A stretch of DNA of 64,000 nt from Ignavibacteriota bacterium (GCA_002698995.1 PAAX01000027.1:62001-126000); one strand, 5' to 3'. Shown: positions 24,319 through 33,674, numbered from the stretch's first letter. Notes: a model not told the origin generated them from the sequence alone. Made by a program: numbers and translations.

Positions 24319-25073
24319 AAACAGCATTAAAAATTGAATCACTTTCATTTCATTTCGATGAATTAAAAATTCTTGAGGATATTAATCTATCTTTACCGGA
24401 GAAAGAATTCATTGGAATAATTGGTCCTAATGGAGGAGGAAAAACTACTCTTCTAAAATTAATTCTTGGAATTCTTGAACCAACATCAGGTAAAATATTA
24501 ATATTTGACAAACCAATTAAGTATCAGAAAAAGCTTGTCGGTTATGTCCCTCAGTATTCTAACTTCGATACTCATTTCCCTATCACAGTTTGGGATGTTG
24601 TTCTTTCTGCCCGCTTAGGTAAATCAAGTTTATTAGCAAGATTTACAAAAAGTGACCATGAAATTGTTTCTGACTCTTTGGATAAAGTAAACATCCTTGA
24701 TCTTAAAAATGAACTGATTGGAAATCTTTCCGGCGGACAAAAACAAAGGGTTCTAATTGCGAGAGCTTTGGCGACCGAACCAAAAATTTTACTTCTTGAT
24801 GAACCGACTGCCAGTATAGACACAAAAGCCGGTAAATCATTTTATGATCTGCTTCATCAGTTAAATCAAACAATTACCATTATTTTAGTTTCACATGATA
24901 TCGGAGCAGTTTCTCAATACGTAAATAAGATTGCATGCTTAAATAAAAAAATGATTTTCCATGATTCAAAAGAAATAACTAATGAAATGCTCGAAGCAAC
25001 TTATGAATGTCCGGTTGATTTAATAGCACATGGAATTCCACATAGAGTATTTCACGAGCACAACCATGATTGA
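24315..25073 (+). CDS. znuC: Zinc/manganese ABC transporter ATP-binding protein
   Basis: ATPase of the metal importer, 252 residues, cytoplasmic. Walker A 'GPNGGGKTTLLKLI', Q-loop 'VPQYSNFDTHFP', signature 'NLSGGQKQRVLIARALATEPKILLLDEPTASID' (signature, Walker B and D-loop) and H-loop 'ILVSHDIGAV' are all present. A C-terminal 'HRVFHEHNHD' tail is His-rich. It starts with TTG, overlapping the stop of the substrate-binding gene. Its end overlaps the start of the permease gene by eight bases. The family, with permease and Zur-like regulator beside it, supports Zn or Mn uptake. Confidence 0.92.
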   Translation: MKTALKIESLSFHFDELKILEDINLSLPEKEFIGIIGPNGGGKTTLLKLILGILEPTSGKILIFDKPIKYQKKLVGYVPQYSNFDTHFPITVWDVVLSARLGKSSLLARFTKSDHEIVSDSLDKVNILDLKNELIGNLSGGQKQRVLIARALATEPKILLLDEPTASIDTKAGKSFYDLLHQLNQTITIILVSHDIGAVSQYVNKIACLNKKMIFHDSKEITNEMLEATYECPVDLIAHGIPHRVFHEHNHD

Positions 25074-25884
25074 AATATTTCAATATGATTTTATGATAAA
25101 TGCAATAATTGCAAGTGTATTGGCATCAATAGCATTTGGAATTGTTGGGACTTATGTAGTAGTAAAAAGAATAGTTTTTATCAGCGGCGGCATTTCCCAT
25201 TCTGCTTATGGTGGAATTGGTTTAGCCTTTTTAGTCGGTTTTAATCCTTTAGTAGGTGGAATTTTATTTAGTATTGGTTCAGCGGGAATTATAGCTTATC
25301 TACGTAAAAAAGGAATTCAATTTGAAGATACTTTGATTGGAATTCTTTGGGCTTTTGGAATGGCATTGGGTGTTATTTTTATTGATTTAGCTCCGGGTTA
25401 TGCACCAAATTTAATGAGCTATTTATTTGGAAATATTTTAACAATCGGAGTAAGTGAACTATACTTAATCTTATCTCTTGATTTAATTATTTTGCTGATA
25501 GTTGGAATTTTCTTCAGACAGTTTCAAGCAGTTACATTTGATGAAGAATTTGCCTCTACAATTGGACTTCCGGTAAATTTAATTTATACACTTTTACTTA
25601 TTGTTATTGCATTAACTACGGTTATACTAATTCGTTTAGTCGGAATTATTCTGGTTGTTGCTCTTTTATCAATTCCTTCAGCAATAAGCATTAACTTTGC
25701 CAAAAGCCTTAAGCGTATGATGTTTTTATCTACACTATTAGGATTGATTTTTACTATTTTTGGTCTGATATTGTCATTTTACTTAAATTTAGCTTCCGGT
25801 GCAGCAATAATTGTTGTATCGGTAATAGGATATTTGATTTCACTTCTTCTGAAATCAAAGAAAATATTTATAAAAAACAGATGA
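25066..25884 (+). CDS. znuB: Zinc/manganese ABC transporter permease (ZnuB family)
   Basis: Inner-membrane channel subunit of the importer, 272 residues from Met at 25066, with about eight membrane helices. Family marks include 'IAFGIVGTYVVVKRIVFISGGISHSAYGGIGLAF' near the start and 'FDEEFASTIGLPVNLIYTLLLIVIALTTVILIRLVGIILVVALLSIPSAIS', the coupling region with Glu. The frame also opens at 25030, but 25066 overlaps the ATPase stop in the usual way and gives the normal N-terminus 'MIEIFQYDFMINAII'. It completes the fur-znuACB operon. Confidence 0.9.
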   Translation: MIEIFQYDFMINAIIASVLASIAFGIVGTYVVVKRIVFISGGISHSAYGGIGLAFLVGFNPLVGGILFSIGSAGIIAYLRKKGIQFEDTLIGILWAFGMALGVIFIDLAPGYAPNLMSYLFGNILTIGVSELYLILSLDLIILLIVGIFFRQFQAVTFDEEFASTIGLPVNLIYTLLLIVIALTTVILIRLVGIILVVALLSIPSAISINFAKSLKRMMFLSTLLGLIFTIFGLILSFYLNLASGAAIIVVSVIGYLISLLLKSKKIFIKNR

Positions 25885-25891
25885 GGTAAGT

Positions 25892-26707
25892 TTGATTATA
25901 TGGGATGTGAGTCCGGAAATTTTTAGTTTTGGTCCTTTCTCAATCGGCTCTTTAAATCTTGGTCCTTTCTCGGTTAGATGGTATGGTTTACTTTTTGCCG
26001 CATCGTTTGTAATTGGTTTTCAGATAATGAATTGGATTTTTAAGATAGAAAAAAAATCCGAAAAGGATTTAAATGATTTAGTCTGGTACATGATTTTAGG
26101 AACAGTTATTGGCGCTAGATTAGGTCACTGTTTATTTTATAACCCCGAATATTATCTAAGCAATCCGCTTGAGATTCTAAAAATTTGGCAGGGAGGTTTA
26201 GCTAGTCATGGAGCTGCCGTTGGCATTTTAACTGCGATGTATCTCTATTCAAAAAAGAAAGTCGGTCAATCATTCCTTTGGATTTTAGATAGAGTTGTAA
26301 TTACAGTTGCTTTAGCCGGTTCATTAATAAGATTGGGAAATTTATTCAATTCTGAAATAATTGGTATTCCTACTGATATGCCTTGGGGATTTGTATTTAC
26401 ATTAATTGATGAAATTCCTCGTCATCCTGCGCAATTATATGAATCAATCTTTTACTTAATTTCATTTTTTATTCTTATTAATATTTACAGAAAAAAGACA
26501 ACCAAAACGGAACAAGGATTGATATTCGGATTGTTTCTAATACTGATCTTTGGGTTTAGAATTTTTGTGGAATTCATAAAAGAAGACCAAACTGCTTTTG
26601 AACAAGGAATGATTTTGAATATGGGGCAGATTTTAAGTATTCCTCTTGTTGCATACGGGGGATATTTAATTTATAAAATCAAATCTCTAAATCAATTAAA
26701 GAAGTAA
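25892..26707 (+). CDS. lgt: Prolipoprotein diacylglyceryl transferase
   Basis: Transfers diacylglycerol from phosphatidylglycerol to the lipobox Cys of prolipoproteins in the inner membrane. The 271-residue protein has about seven membrane helices. Family blocks seen: 'FSVRWYGLLFAASFVIGF', 'LGTVIGARLGHCLFYNPEYY', 'WQGGLASHGAAVG' (with the essential His), and 'SLIRLGNLFNSEIIG', near the Lgt signature. 'PRHPAQLYESI' also fits. It starts with TTG seven bases after the znuB stop, so it may be co-transcribed with the metal operon. Its many likely client lipoproteins occur across the window. 26708-26745 holds only the next gene's ribosome site. Confidence 0.93.
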   Translation: MIIWDVSPEIFSFGPFSIGSLNLGPFSVRWYGLLFAASFVIGFQIMNWIFKIEKKSEKDLNDLVWYMILGTVIGARLGHCLFYNPEYYLSNPLEILKIWQGGLASHGAAVGILTAMYLYSKKKVGQSFLWILDRVVITVALAGSLIRLGNLFNSEIIGIPTDMPWGFVFTLIDEIPRHPAQLYESIFYLISFFILINIYRKKTTKTEQGLIFGLFLILIFGFRIFVEFIKEDQTAFEQGMILNMGQILSIPLVAYGGYLIYKIKSLNQLKK

Positions 26708-26745
26708 CTTCTATTTATCTATAACATTATAAAGGAATAAACATA

Positions 26746-27846
26746 TTGAATAGATTAATACTAATTATCATTTTGTTTTCTTTAATCCTTTTCGGATGCA
26801 ATGTAAAGCAGGAAACTGTATATAAACCTGAAACCGATTCATTGCGGTTTGAAGGGGAAAAACATTTAAGGAACATTAAACAGTTAACCTTTGGCGGAAA
26901 TAACGCAGAGGCATACTGGAGTTTTGACAATAAACAATTAGTTTTTCAAAGTGATTGGAATGAAATTAATTCACAAGGCTGTGATCAGATTTTTATAATG
27001 AATGCAGATGGAACTGATTTAAGGGCTGGTGAAAAATATAGAATGATTTCAACCGGAACTGGAAGAACAACATGCGCTTACTTTTTAAAGGATGGCAGAA
27101 TTGTTTTTGGTTCAACTCATGAAGCCGATGCTGAATGTCCGAATACTCCAATGTTTGTTGAAGGAAGATACGTCTGGGCAATTTATGATACTTATGATAT
27201 TTATGTAGCCGATGCAAATGGAGATAATTTGAGCCTATTAATTGGTGGAGAAGGTTATGATGCCGAAGCAACTGTTTCTCCCGATGGCAAATATATAATT
27301 TTTACTTCTACTAGATCCGGCGATTTAGAACTATGGAGATATGAAATTGAGACCGGAGAATATCTTCAACTGACAGATGAACTTGGTTATGACGGCGGAG
27401 CTTTCTTCTCATTTGATTCTAAAAAGATTGTCTGGCGTGCTAGTCGTCCGCAAGGAGAAGAAGCTGAATCATACAAAGAATTATTAAAGCAGGGTTTAGT
27501 TGAACCAAAGGCATTAAATATTTTTGTTGCAGATATTGACGGCAAAAATGTTACTCAAGTTACAGATTTACCGGGAGCAAACTGGGCGCCGTTTTTCCAT
27601 CCATCTGATAAGAAAGTTTTATTCTCGTCAAACCATCACTCAATGGAACAAGGTGGAAGATTATTTGATATCTTTATGATTAATCTTGACGGAACAGGTT
27701 TAGAACAAATAACTCACAGCGGTACATTTGATGCTTTCCCAATGTTTTCATTTGACGGTAAAAAATTAGTCTTCGCCTCTAACAGAAGAGTTGATAGACA
27801 ACCTTCTAGAGAGACTAATGTTTTTGTAGCTGATTGGGTTGAGTAA
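26746..27846 (+). CDS. TolB-like WD40/PD40 beta-propeller lipoprotein
   Basis: A 366-residue exported propeller, starting with TTG. The lipoprotein signal is 'LIIILFSLILFGCNVK' (lipobox Cys about 18). Repeats of the PD40 kind follow: 'NAEAYWSFDNKQLVFQSD', 'DAEATVSPDGKYIIFTSTR', 'GGAFFSFDSKKIVWRASR', 'NWAPFFHPSDKKVLFSSNHH' and 'FDAFPMFSFDGKKLVFASNRR', at least five blades. This is the TolB/PD40 pattern, but the N-terminal TolB domain is missing, so it is not TolB itself. Its binding partner is unknown. It is followed by a probable terminator. Confidence 0.85.
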   Translation: MNRLILIIILFSLILFGCNVKQETVYKPETDSLRFEGEKHLRNIKQLTFGGNNAEAYWSFDNKQLVFQSDWNEINSQGCDQIFIMNADGTDLRAGEKYRMISTGTGRTTCAYFLKDGRIVFGSTHEADAECPNTPMFVEGRYVWAIYDTYDIYVADANGDNLSLLIGGEGYDAEATVSPDGKYIIFTSTRSGDLELWRYEIETGEYLQLTDELGYDGGAFFSFDSKKIVWRASRPQGEEAESYKELLKQGLVEPKALNIFVADIDGKNVTQVTDLPGANWAPFFHPSDKKVLFSSNHHSMEQGGRLFDIFMINLDGTGLEQITHSGTFDAFPMFSFDGKKLVFASNRRVDRQPSRETNVFVADWVE

Positions 27847-27871
27847 TTTAAGATAAATTTAAGATTATAAG

Positions 27872-27927
27872 ATTCCGGTATTGTTGATAATAAATTTCAG
27901 CAAACCGGAATAACTTATTATTATTTT
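27872..27927 (+). terminator. Probable terminator after the PD40 lipoprotein gene
   Basis: ATTCCGGT (27872-27879) pairs with ACCGGAAT (27904-27911), with further weak pairing inside the loop (GTTGA with TCAGC). A T-rich stretch (TTATTATTATTTTG) follows to about 27927. The remainder of the gap to 27988 holds a short GGAATG/CATTCC inverted repeat (27930-27955) and the next ribosome site. Confidence 0.5.
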
Positions 27928-27988
27928 GTCATTCCGATTGATGCCAAGTGGAATGGCGGATTCTAAAGGAAGCATAAAAGTAAGCAAT

Positions 27989-28414
27989 ATGACAGAAAAA
28001 GAATTTCAAAATATTTGGAGAGAAAAACTAAAAGAAAATCTAAAAGATTTTCCTAATGATTTTATTACTGATGAAGAAACAACTGAAATTCTACTTCCAC
28101 CAAAACCATTAATTATTGCTAATGAATTGTTCGGTAATTATGAAATTTCCGATCTTGATGATAATGTAGTTTATACAACAGATAATTACTCTAAAGTAAA
28201 ATATATTTTGTATGCAAACCGCGTGAGACCAAGTTCAATCAAAATTCCTATAGATCAGAATAACATTGAAAAACTATTGAAGTTATATGAAAAGACAGTA
28301 GATACATTTCTCAAGGTTATGAATGATGAGTTTAAAAAGGAATTTCCAAATTCTAAATCATTTCCATCCGTTTCCAATTCCATTTTAACTTCTCTCAATC
28401 TAAAAAGACTTTGA
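27989..28414 (+). CDS. Small hypothetical protein
   Basis: I do not recognise this 141-residue soluble protein. It is acidic with Lys-rich stretches ('FQNIWREKLKENLKDFPNDF') and lacks signal peptide or membrane segments. The middle 'EILLPPKPLIIANELFGNYEISDLDDNVVYTTDNYSKVKYILYANR' may be a compact alpha/beta fold. The start at 27989 is preferred over 27926, because the extra 21 residues would come from an inverted-repeat region. Its stop overlaps the TTG start of the RsmF-like gene (TTGA), so it is probably translated with the methyltransferase and could be an accessory of it. That link is context only. Confidence 0.55.
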   Translation: MTEKEFQNIWREKLKENLKDFPNDFITDEETTEILLPPKPLIIANELFGNYEISDLDDNVVYTTDNYSKVKYILYANRVRPSSIKIPIDQNNIEKLLKLYEKTVDTFLKVMNDEFKKEFPNSKSFPSVSNSILTSLNLKRL

Positions 28415-29832
28415 TTGAATTAAGCAAAAATATTGCTGATTATCTCGAATCATTATACGATAGAGATTTTGTTGAAAATTACAGAAAGTATATAGAATCC
28501 TATCCTAATCAGTATATAAGAATTGATCCTTTTTCAGATCATCAATCATTAATTGAAAGATTAAAGAATTATGGAATCGAATTAGAGAAAACCGTTCTCC
28601 CCTTTGCCTATAAGGTTTTGAAAGGTTCTGATAAAATTGGCAAGACTTTGGAATTTACTTTGGGACTTTATTATGTACAAAGTTTATCATCAATGATTCC
28701 CCCCCATATCTTAAATCCGACTTATAACGATTTAACATTGGATTTATGTGCTGCACCGGGTTCAAAAACTACACAACTAGCAGAGTTAATGGAACGAAAA
28801 GGGACATTAATTGCGAATGAAGTAAATCAGCAAAGAGTTGGAAGTCTGAACTTTAACGTAGATAAAATGAATCTAAGCTGCATTGGTGTAATGAAGCAGA
28901 AAGGTGAATTAATCAGCAAAACGTTTGACAATTTCTTTGACAAAATTTTAGTTGATGCCCCTTGTTCTGCTTTGGGAATTGTTCAGAAGAAAAATGAAGT
29001 GAGCAATTGGTGGAATTTAGAACAGGCAGAAAAGATTGCTGAAGTTCAATTCAAACTTTTGGTTAGTGCAATTAAGGCGGCTAAAGTAGGTGCCGAAATT
29101 ATTTACTCAACTTGTACATTAACTATTGAAGAAAATGAATTTGTCCTTGATAAAATTCTGAAAAAATATCCTGTGGAAATTGAAGAATTTGATCTGCCGT
29201 TGAAACATGTTCCCGGATTTACAAAGTTCGGCGAGTTCGAGAATCCCAAGCTCGCTTTAGCTAAAAGAATAATTCCATGGGATAATGATTCCGAAGGTTT
29301 CTTTGTAGCAAAGCTTAGAAAAAAATCCGAAACCGAACCATTAGTTCAAAGTAATTACAGTAAATCTCATAAAATATTTTTTATTCATGATCATAAATTC
29401 ATCAAACCTTATTTGAATCAGCTTCACGAATATTTTGGAATAGAGAAAGATATACTTGCACGATTCAAATACATTCAAAGCAGAAGTGATCTGCTGTTTG
29501 TAAATAAAGACTGGGTGGTAGAAGAAAATTCATATTTCATAAAACTCGGTTTGAAACTTGGAGTTATTGATAGAAAAGACAAACTCAATCTTCATTCAGA
29601 TGCTGCAAGAACTTTTGGAAAATTTGCGACAAAAAATAAAATTGTTATTGATTCAAAAGAAGATTTGGAAATTTATCTTAATGGTTCTACAATAAAAAAA
29701 GAGCTTGATGCCTTGGGGCAAAAAATAGTTGAATATGAAGGAATGATTTTAGGAAGTGCCGTGCAAACCAAAGAAGGATTGAAAAGTCAATTCCCCCGCA
29801 ACTTAAGAACTAACGAGATTTTACTCCAATAA
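28411..29832 (+). CDS. rsmF: RsmF-like rRNA (cytosine-5) methyltransferase (NOL1/NOP2/Sun family)
   Basis: Methylates cytosine C5 in rRNA (C1407 of 16S in E. coli RsmF). The 473 residues match RsmF length rather than shorter RsmB. Catalytic-domain motifs: 'YYVQSLSSMIPPHIL', SAM-binding 'DLCAAPGSKTTQLAE', 'VDAPCSALG' (PC with catalytic-site Cys), and 'IIYSTCTLTIEENEFVL' (catalytic TC). The C-terminal extension after residue 300 is the RsmF-like PUA-type region ('KLGLKLGVIDRKDKLNLHSDAARTFG'). It starts with TTG overlapping the stop of the small unknown gene. The exact target base in this organism is inferred from family. Confidence 0.85.
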   Translation: MIELSKNIADYLESLYDRDFVENYRKYIESYPNQYIRIDPFSDHQSLIERLKNYGIELEKTVLPFAYKVLKGSDKIGKTLEFTLGLYYVQSLSSMIPPHILNPTYNDLTLDLCAAPGSKTTQLAELMERKGTLIANEVNQQRVGSLNFNVDKMNLSCIGVMKQKGELISKTFDNFFDKILVDAPCSALGIVQKKNEVSNWWNLEQAEKIAEVQFKLLVSAIKAAKVGAEIIYSTCTLTIEENEFVLDKILKKYPVEIEEFDLPLKHVPGFTKFGEFENPKLALAKRIIPWDNDSEGFFVAKLRKKSETEPLVQSNYSKSHKIFFIHDHKFIKPYLNQLHEYFGIEKDILARFKYIQSRSDLLFVNKDWVVEENSYFIKLGLKLGVIDRKDKLNLHSDAARTFGKFATKNKIVIDSKEDLEIYLNGSTIKKELDALGQKIVEYEGMILGSAVQTKEGLKSQFPRNLRTNEILLQ

Positions 29833-29886
29833 TTTGATCATTATCTAAATCCAAAAATAAAGCCTTTATTTGCATTTATAATCTGT

Positions 29887-29933
29887 ATAATAATAAGAAA
29901 GCTCCGCCGAAATACAAAACCGACAGAGCTTCC
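29887..29933 (-). terminator. Terminator of the lrp-glnA transcript
   Basis: On the minus strand GGAAGCTCTGTCG (plus 29921-29933) pairs with CGGCGGAGCTTTC (plus 29897-29909), 13 pairs with several G-U, loop 11 bases. TTATTATTAT follows. It starts 26 bases beyond the glnA stop. The rest of the gap between 29833 and 29958 holds nothing recognisable. Confidence 0.7.
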
Positions 29934-29958
29934 AATGAGGTGATTAATGCAATTTCAA

Positions 29959-31392
29959 TTAAACATCATAGTACATATGAAATTCATACGGATGAGGCTG
30001 TAATGCCATTGGTTTAATTTCTTTATTGATCTTGTAATTAATCCAAGCATGAATAACTTCTTCGGTAAATACATCCCCTTTCAATAAAAACTCATGGTCA
30101 TTCTCAAGAGCTTTTAATGCAGCACCTAATGATTCAGGAGTTGAAGGAATATTTTTCAATTCTTCCGGAGGCATATCATAAATATCTTTATCAAGCGGAT
30201 CACCCGGATCAATTCTATTTAGAATACCATCTAAACCTGCCATTAAAATTGCTGAGAAAGCCAAATAAGGATTTGCAGAAGGATCAGGACATCTAAACTC
30301 TACTCTTTTAGATTTCGGACTTGATGAATACATCGGAATTCTAATTGATGCTGATCTATTTCTTTGAGAATAAGCTAAGTTAACAGGAGCTTCAAATCCC
30401 GGTACTAATCTTTTATAAGAATTTGTAGTTGGATTTGTAAAAGCTAAAAGAGCCGGGGCATGTTTCAGTAATCCACCGATAAAGTAAAGAGCCATTTCAC
30501 TCAATCCAGCATAACCATTTCCGGCAAATAACGGTTTTCCGCTTTTCCACAAACTTACGTGAACATGCATACCACTGCCGTTATCTCCTTGAATCGGTTT
30601 AGGCATATATGTTACTGTCTTATTCCATTCTCTTGCAGTATTTTTTACAACATACTTGAACTTAAGAAGATTATCGGCTGCCAAAAGCAACGGTTGAAAT
30701 CTTAAATCGATTTCGCACTGTCCGCCGCTTGCAACTTCATGATGCTGAGCTTCAACATGAATGCCCATATCCTGAAGTTTAAGAACCATTGCATTTCTTA
30801 AATCCATTAACGAATCGGTTGGAGGAACAGGGAAATATCCCTCTTTAAATCTTGGTTTGTAAGCAAGGTTCGGACCTTCATCTCTTCCGGTATTCCATCT
30901 TCCTTCTGAAGAATCTACCATATAAAATGATGAATTTTGATTAACTTCGAAACGAACATCATCAAAAACAAAAAATTCAGCTTCCGGTCCAAAAAAGGAA
31001 GTATCCGCAATTCCGGTTGATTTTAAGTATTCATTTGCTTTTTGTGCAATATTTCTAGGACATCTTGCATATTTTTCTTTTGTGGCTGGTTCATAAACAT
31101 CGCAAACCATTGAGATTGTAGGAGCTTCAACAAATGGATCAACAAACATAGTTGATGCATCAGGAATAATGAGCATATCACTTTCATTTATATTTTTCCA
31201 TCCTCTTAAAGATGAACCGTCAAATCCGAATCCGTTTTCAAAGCTGTCAATTGAAAATTCACTTACCGGATATGTGCAGTGCTGCCATTGGCCCGGAAAA
31301 TCCATGAATTTCAAATCGACAAATTGAATTCCATTTTTCTTTATAAAATCTATAACATTTTGTTCCGGACTTTTAGCCTTGGCTTTTGCCAT
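29959..31392 (-). CDS. glnA: Glutamine synthetase, type I
   Basis: Makes glutamine from glutamate, ammonia and ATP; forms a dodecamer in the cytoplasm. 477 residues, normal GS-I length. Visible blocks: '[16 protein letters not shown]', '[19 protein letters not shown]', '[14 protein letters not shown]' (metal-binding Glu), '[12 protein letters not shown]' (active-site His region), '[20 protein letters not shown]' and 'RSASIRIP'. '[11 protein letters not shown]' matches the adenylylation loop of GS-Ibeta (Tyr present), though I see no GlnE in the window. It is four bases downstream of an Lrp/AsnC-family regulator gene, so the two are one transcript. A short basic N-terminal extension '[10 protein letters not shown]' is unlike the E. 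coli enzyme. Confidence 0.95.
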   Translation of the reverse strand: MAKAKAKSPEQNVIDFIKKNGIQFVDLKFMDFPGQWQHCTYPVSEFSIDSFENGFGFDGSSLRGWKNINESDMLIIPDASTMFVDPFVEAPTISMVCDVYEPATKEKYARCPRNIAQKANEYLKSTGIADTSFFGPEAEFFVFDDVRFEVNQNSSFYMVDSSEGRWNTGRDEGPNLAYKPRFKEGYFPVPPTDSLMDLRNAMVLKLQDMGIHVEAQHHEVASGGQCEIDLRFQPLLLAADNLLKFKYVVKNTAREWNKTVTYMPKPIQGDNGSGMHVHVSLWKSGKPLFAGNGYAGLSEMALYFIGGLLKHAPALLAFTNPTTNSYKRLVPGFEAPVNLAYSQRNRSASIRIPMYSSSPKSKRVEFRCPDPSANPYLAFSAILMAGLDGILNRIDPGDPLDKDIYDMPPEELKNIPSTPESLGAALKALENDHEFLLKGDVFTEEVIHAWINYKINKEIKPMALQPHPYEFHMYYDV

Positions 31393-31396
31393 AAAT

Positions 31397-31855
31397 TTAC
31401 TCCTCTTTTTTAATGTTTAATTTCGTTGTCTCTTTTACCGCAGATAGGACAAAACTTGTAACAGTTCTTGTTACTCCGGGCCACGATTGTATTTTGTTCA
31501 AAAGCTGCTCCAAAGCAAAGCTATCCTTAACCACAGCTTTCATAATATGAGAGCCTTCACCAAGAACTGCATAACATTCTAAAATTTCGGGTGTCTTTTT
31601 TACATTATCAGAGAGCTTTGAAAAATTTTTTGAAGAATCCATTACAACCTGAACAAAAGCCATTATATCAAAATTGAAATGCTTTCTGTTGAGTTTTGTG
31701 TAGTATCCTTCAATTACGCCATGTTCTTCCAGCTTCTTAATTCTTTCACTTAATGATGGAACTGATAAACCAACCATATCGGCAAGTTCATTCCTTTTCG
31801 TTCTTCCTCTTTCCTGCAGAACTTCTAAAATCTTAATATCTAAGGCATCAAGCAT
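31397..31855 (-). CDS. Lrp/AsnC-family transcriptional regulator
   Basis: A 152-residue regulator: N-terminal helix-turn-helix ('[47 protein letters not shown]') and C-terminal RAM (AsnC ligand-binding) domain ('[46 protein letters not shown]'). The family usually senses amino acids. Being the first gene in a transcript with glnA, it plausibly controls glutamine synthesis in response to an amino acid such as glutamine, which is an inference. A good Bacteroidetes-type promoter lies upstream at 31897-31928, leaving a leader of about 36 bases. Confidence 0.9.
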   Translation of the reverse strand: MLDALDIKILEVLQERGRTKRNELADMVGLSVPSLSERIKKLEEHGVIEGYYTKLNRKHFNFDIMAFVQVVMDSSKNFSKLSDNVKKTPEILECYAVLGEGSHIMKAVVKDSFALEQLLNKIQSWPGVTRTVTSFVLSAVKETTKLNIKKEE

Positions 31856-31896
31856 GTTTTTTCTTATTTATTTAGGAATAATTAAAATAATAGCTC

Positions 31897-31928
31897 AAAA
31901 TATAAGTCTGCTAATTTTCTTATGCAAA
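31897..31928 (-). promoter_or_regulatory. Bacteroidetes-type promoter of lrp-glnA
   Basis: On the minus strand TTTG (plus 31925-31928), 20 bases, TATATTTT followed by G (plus 31897-31904). Seven of eight bases match TAnnTTTG at the -7 element. The remainder of the region 31856-32016 is AT-rich without another recognisable feature. Confidence 0.5.
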
Positions 31929-32016
31929 TTTATTTTTTCTTTTTTCTAATTACGGTAGTAATTGTTTAATTTGACTTTAATTAAAACAGATATGTGATAC
32001 TTACTTTACAGATTTA

Positions 32017-32727
32017 TTACTTGTATGAAATTTTACTTTTAATTTCTGATCTGATTTCATCAATCCCTTTCAGATTTAATTCTTTTACTCCTTCTCTAAC
32101 CAACTGCATAAATCTATCTCCTGGATCATATTTTACAGTTCTGTATTCATCATTTATTTCAAGCCAAAGTTTGTGTCCTTCAAATTCCCTGTATTCGTGA
32201 TGACCTATCAAGTATTCAATTGAGGGATATTTATTTTTAAGATACTTTATTAACTCTATATTTGCTTCCACTTGATCATTCGTAAGATTATCAATATTAT
32301 TTCCACCGCCAACATTTTCAAATCCGATTGCATTGTAATTTAATCCGATTACATGCCGTGCCATCCATGTCTCCGGCATTAATCTATATATTTCTCCGTC
32401 TCTTGCAACTAAAAATTGAATAGAAACATTAACTTGGGAATTTGATTCAGTCATTAAATCTGGTCTTGAGTTCTCTAAAGTTTCTCTATTAAAAATATCA
32501 AAGCATTCGTTAAAATCATCAACAGCAGTCCAATGCAGTACTATTATCTTCGGATTAATTTCTATGTTCTCAACAGAAATGTTGTAATGATCTTGAATAT
32601 ATTGTTTTGTTAAATCAATTCTTGTTTCGGAAAAGCTTATTGGTTTATCTATTACATTAAAACTTGTGCATGAAGTTAATAAGATTAAAGAAGCTGTAAG
32701 AATATAGAAATTGATTTTTTTTGTCAT
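32017..32727 (-). CDS. N-acetylmuramoyl-L-alanine amidase (amidase_2/PGRP-type) lipoprotein
   Basis: Cleaves the bond between N-acetylmuramate and L-alanine in peptidoglycan. The 236-residue protein has a lipoprotein signal ('LILLTSCTSFNV', lipobox Cys about 20), so it is anchored in the envelope. Zinc ligands fit 'KIIVLHWTAVDDF' (His) and 'YLIGHHEYREFEGHKLWLE' (second His near the end), with 'AIGFENVGGGN' in the middle replacing the family's 'SIGIELVG'. 'TVKYDPGDRFMQLVREGV' replaces the common 'KxDPG' signature with DPG intact. The third His ligand usually lies before DPG ('KxDPG' with preceding His or Cys); here it is not clear, so activity is likely but should be tested. Monocistronic. Confidence 0.8.
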   Translation of the reverse strand: MTKKINFYILTASLILLTSCTSFNVIDKPISFSETRIDLTKQYIQDHYNISVENIEINPKIIVLHWTAVDDFNECFDIFNRETLENSRPDLMTESNSQVNVSIQFLVARDGEIYRLMPETWMARHVIGLNYNAIGFENVGGGNNIDNLTNDQVEANIELIKYLKNKYPSIEYLIGHHEYREFEGHKLWLEINDEYRTVKYDPGDRFMQLVREGVKELNLKGIDEIRSEIKSKISYK

Positions 32728-32812
32728 AGTTAAACTTTTATTTGTAAGTGTAATAAACTAATGAAATCTCTTGTAATATAACAATTTTATTGTGGTGATA
32801 CTTTCTTCTTAG

Positions 32813-32844
32813 ATTGATATCTTTCATAATCATAAAATAATTTG
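32813..32844 (+). promoter_or_regulatory. Possible promoter of the SDR / signalling operon
   Basis: ATTG (32813-32816), 20 bases, ATAATTTG (32837-32844): each element departs from TTTG/TAnnTTTG by one base. Transcription would begin about 32849, at the ATG of the SDR gene (32848), so the message may be leaderless. Tentative. Confidence 0.3.
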
Positions 32845-32847
32845 TGT

Positions 32848-33660
32848 ATGAAGAATAGAAAAATATTAATTACCGGTGCAACGGATGGAATTGGTAAAAC
32901 AACTGCTGTAAAATTGGCGGAAATGGGGCACTCAATTATTGTCCATGGAAGATCGGAAGAAAAATGCAAATCGGTTTTACATGAAATAAAAAGCAAAAAT
33001 TCTTCTTATGTAGTTGGAGATCTTTCTTCATTTGAAGAGATATATAAAATATCCGAACAACTTCACAGCAGCCACGAAAAGATAGATACATTATTAAACA
33101 ATGCCGGCGTTTATATGAACAGCAGAAAACCAACTAAAGAAGGTTATGAAATGACTTTTGCTGTTAATCATCTATCGGTTTTTCTTTTAACTCATCTTTT
33201 ATTTGATTTAATCAAAAAGTCATCATCGGGAAGAATTGTGACTGTATCTTCACTTGCAAACGTAAGAGGGAGAATTGATTTTAAAGATTTAAACGGGAAA
33301 AATTACGAAAGCTACAAAGCATATTCTCAATCTAAATTGGCAAACATTCTTTTTGCTTTCGAATTATCGGAGCGAATTAAAAATAATAATATCACTTCAA
33401 ATGCACTTCATCCCGGAGTAATTACAACAAAGCTTTTGGAAACCGGTTTTAACATTAAAGGGAAATCAACAGATGAAGGGGCAAAAACTTCAATTTATCT
33501 TTCGGTTTCTGATGAAGTAAAAAATGTTTCCGGTAAATATTTTGATAACCTTAAAGAAGCACCATATAATCCCGCAGCAGATGATATAAATTTAAGAAAA
33601 GAACTTTGGAGAGTTTCAGAAGAATTAACTAATATAGATTCAGCTAAATTTCTCAATTAA
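32848..33660 (+). CDS. Short-chain dehydrogenase/reductase (SDR)
   Basis: An NAD(P)-dependent Rossmann-fold oxidoreductase. The coenzyme motif is 'ILITGATDGIGKTTAVKLA' (TGxxxGIG), followed by 'HGRSEEKCKSV', whose Arg favours NADP. 'TLLNNAGVY' (NNAG) and 'RIVTVSSLAN' (catalytic Ser) are clear. The catalytic YxxxK is 'YKAYSQSKLANILF', as in retinol-dehydrogenase-like SDRs, and the C-terminal 'NALHPGVITTKL' matches that group. The start ATG at 32848 is preferred to an upstream TTG two codons earlier. It is 14 bases from the outer-membrane protein gene, so it may be the first gene of the signalling operon, though its role there is unclear. Substrate unknown. Confidence 0.9.
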   Translation: MKNRKILITGATDGIGKTTAVKLAEMGHSIIVHGRSEEKCKSVLHEIKSKNSSYVVGDLSSFEEIYKISEQLHSSHEKIDTLLNNAGVYMNSRKPTKEGYEMTFAVNHLSVFLLTHLLFDLIKKSSSGRIVTVSSLANVRGRIDFKDLNGKNYESYKAYSQSKLANILFAFELSERIKNNNITSNALHPGVITTKLLETGFNIKGKSTDEGAKTSIYLSVSDEVKNVSGKYFDNLKEAPYNPAADDINLRKELWRVSEELTNIDSAKFLN

Positions 33661-33674
33661 ATTCTGTTGAAATT

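Noticed and set aside
26746-27846. TolB of the Tol-Pal system
   Set aside because: Propeller resembles TolB, but the N-terminal domain and neighbours tolA/pal are missing and it is a lipoprotein.
27926-27988. 21-residue extension of the small unknown before the RsmF-like gene
   Set aside because: It lies in a short GGAATG/CATTCC inverted repeat after a terminator.
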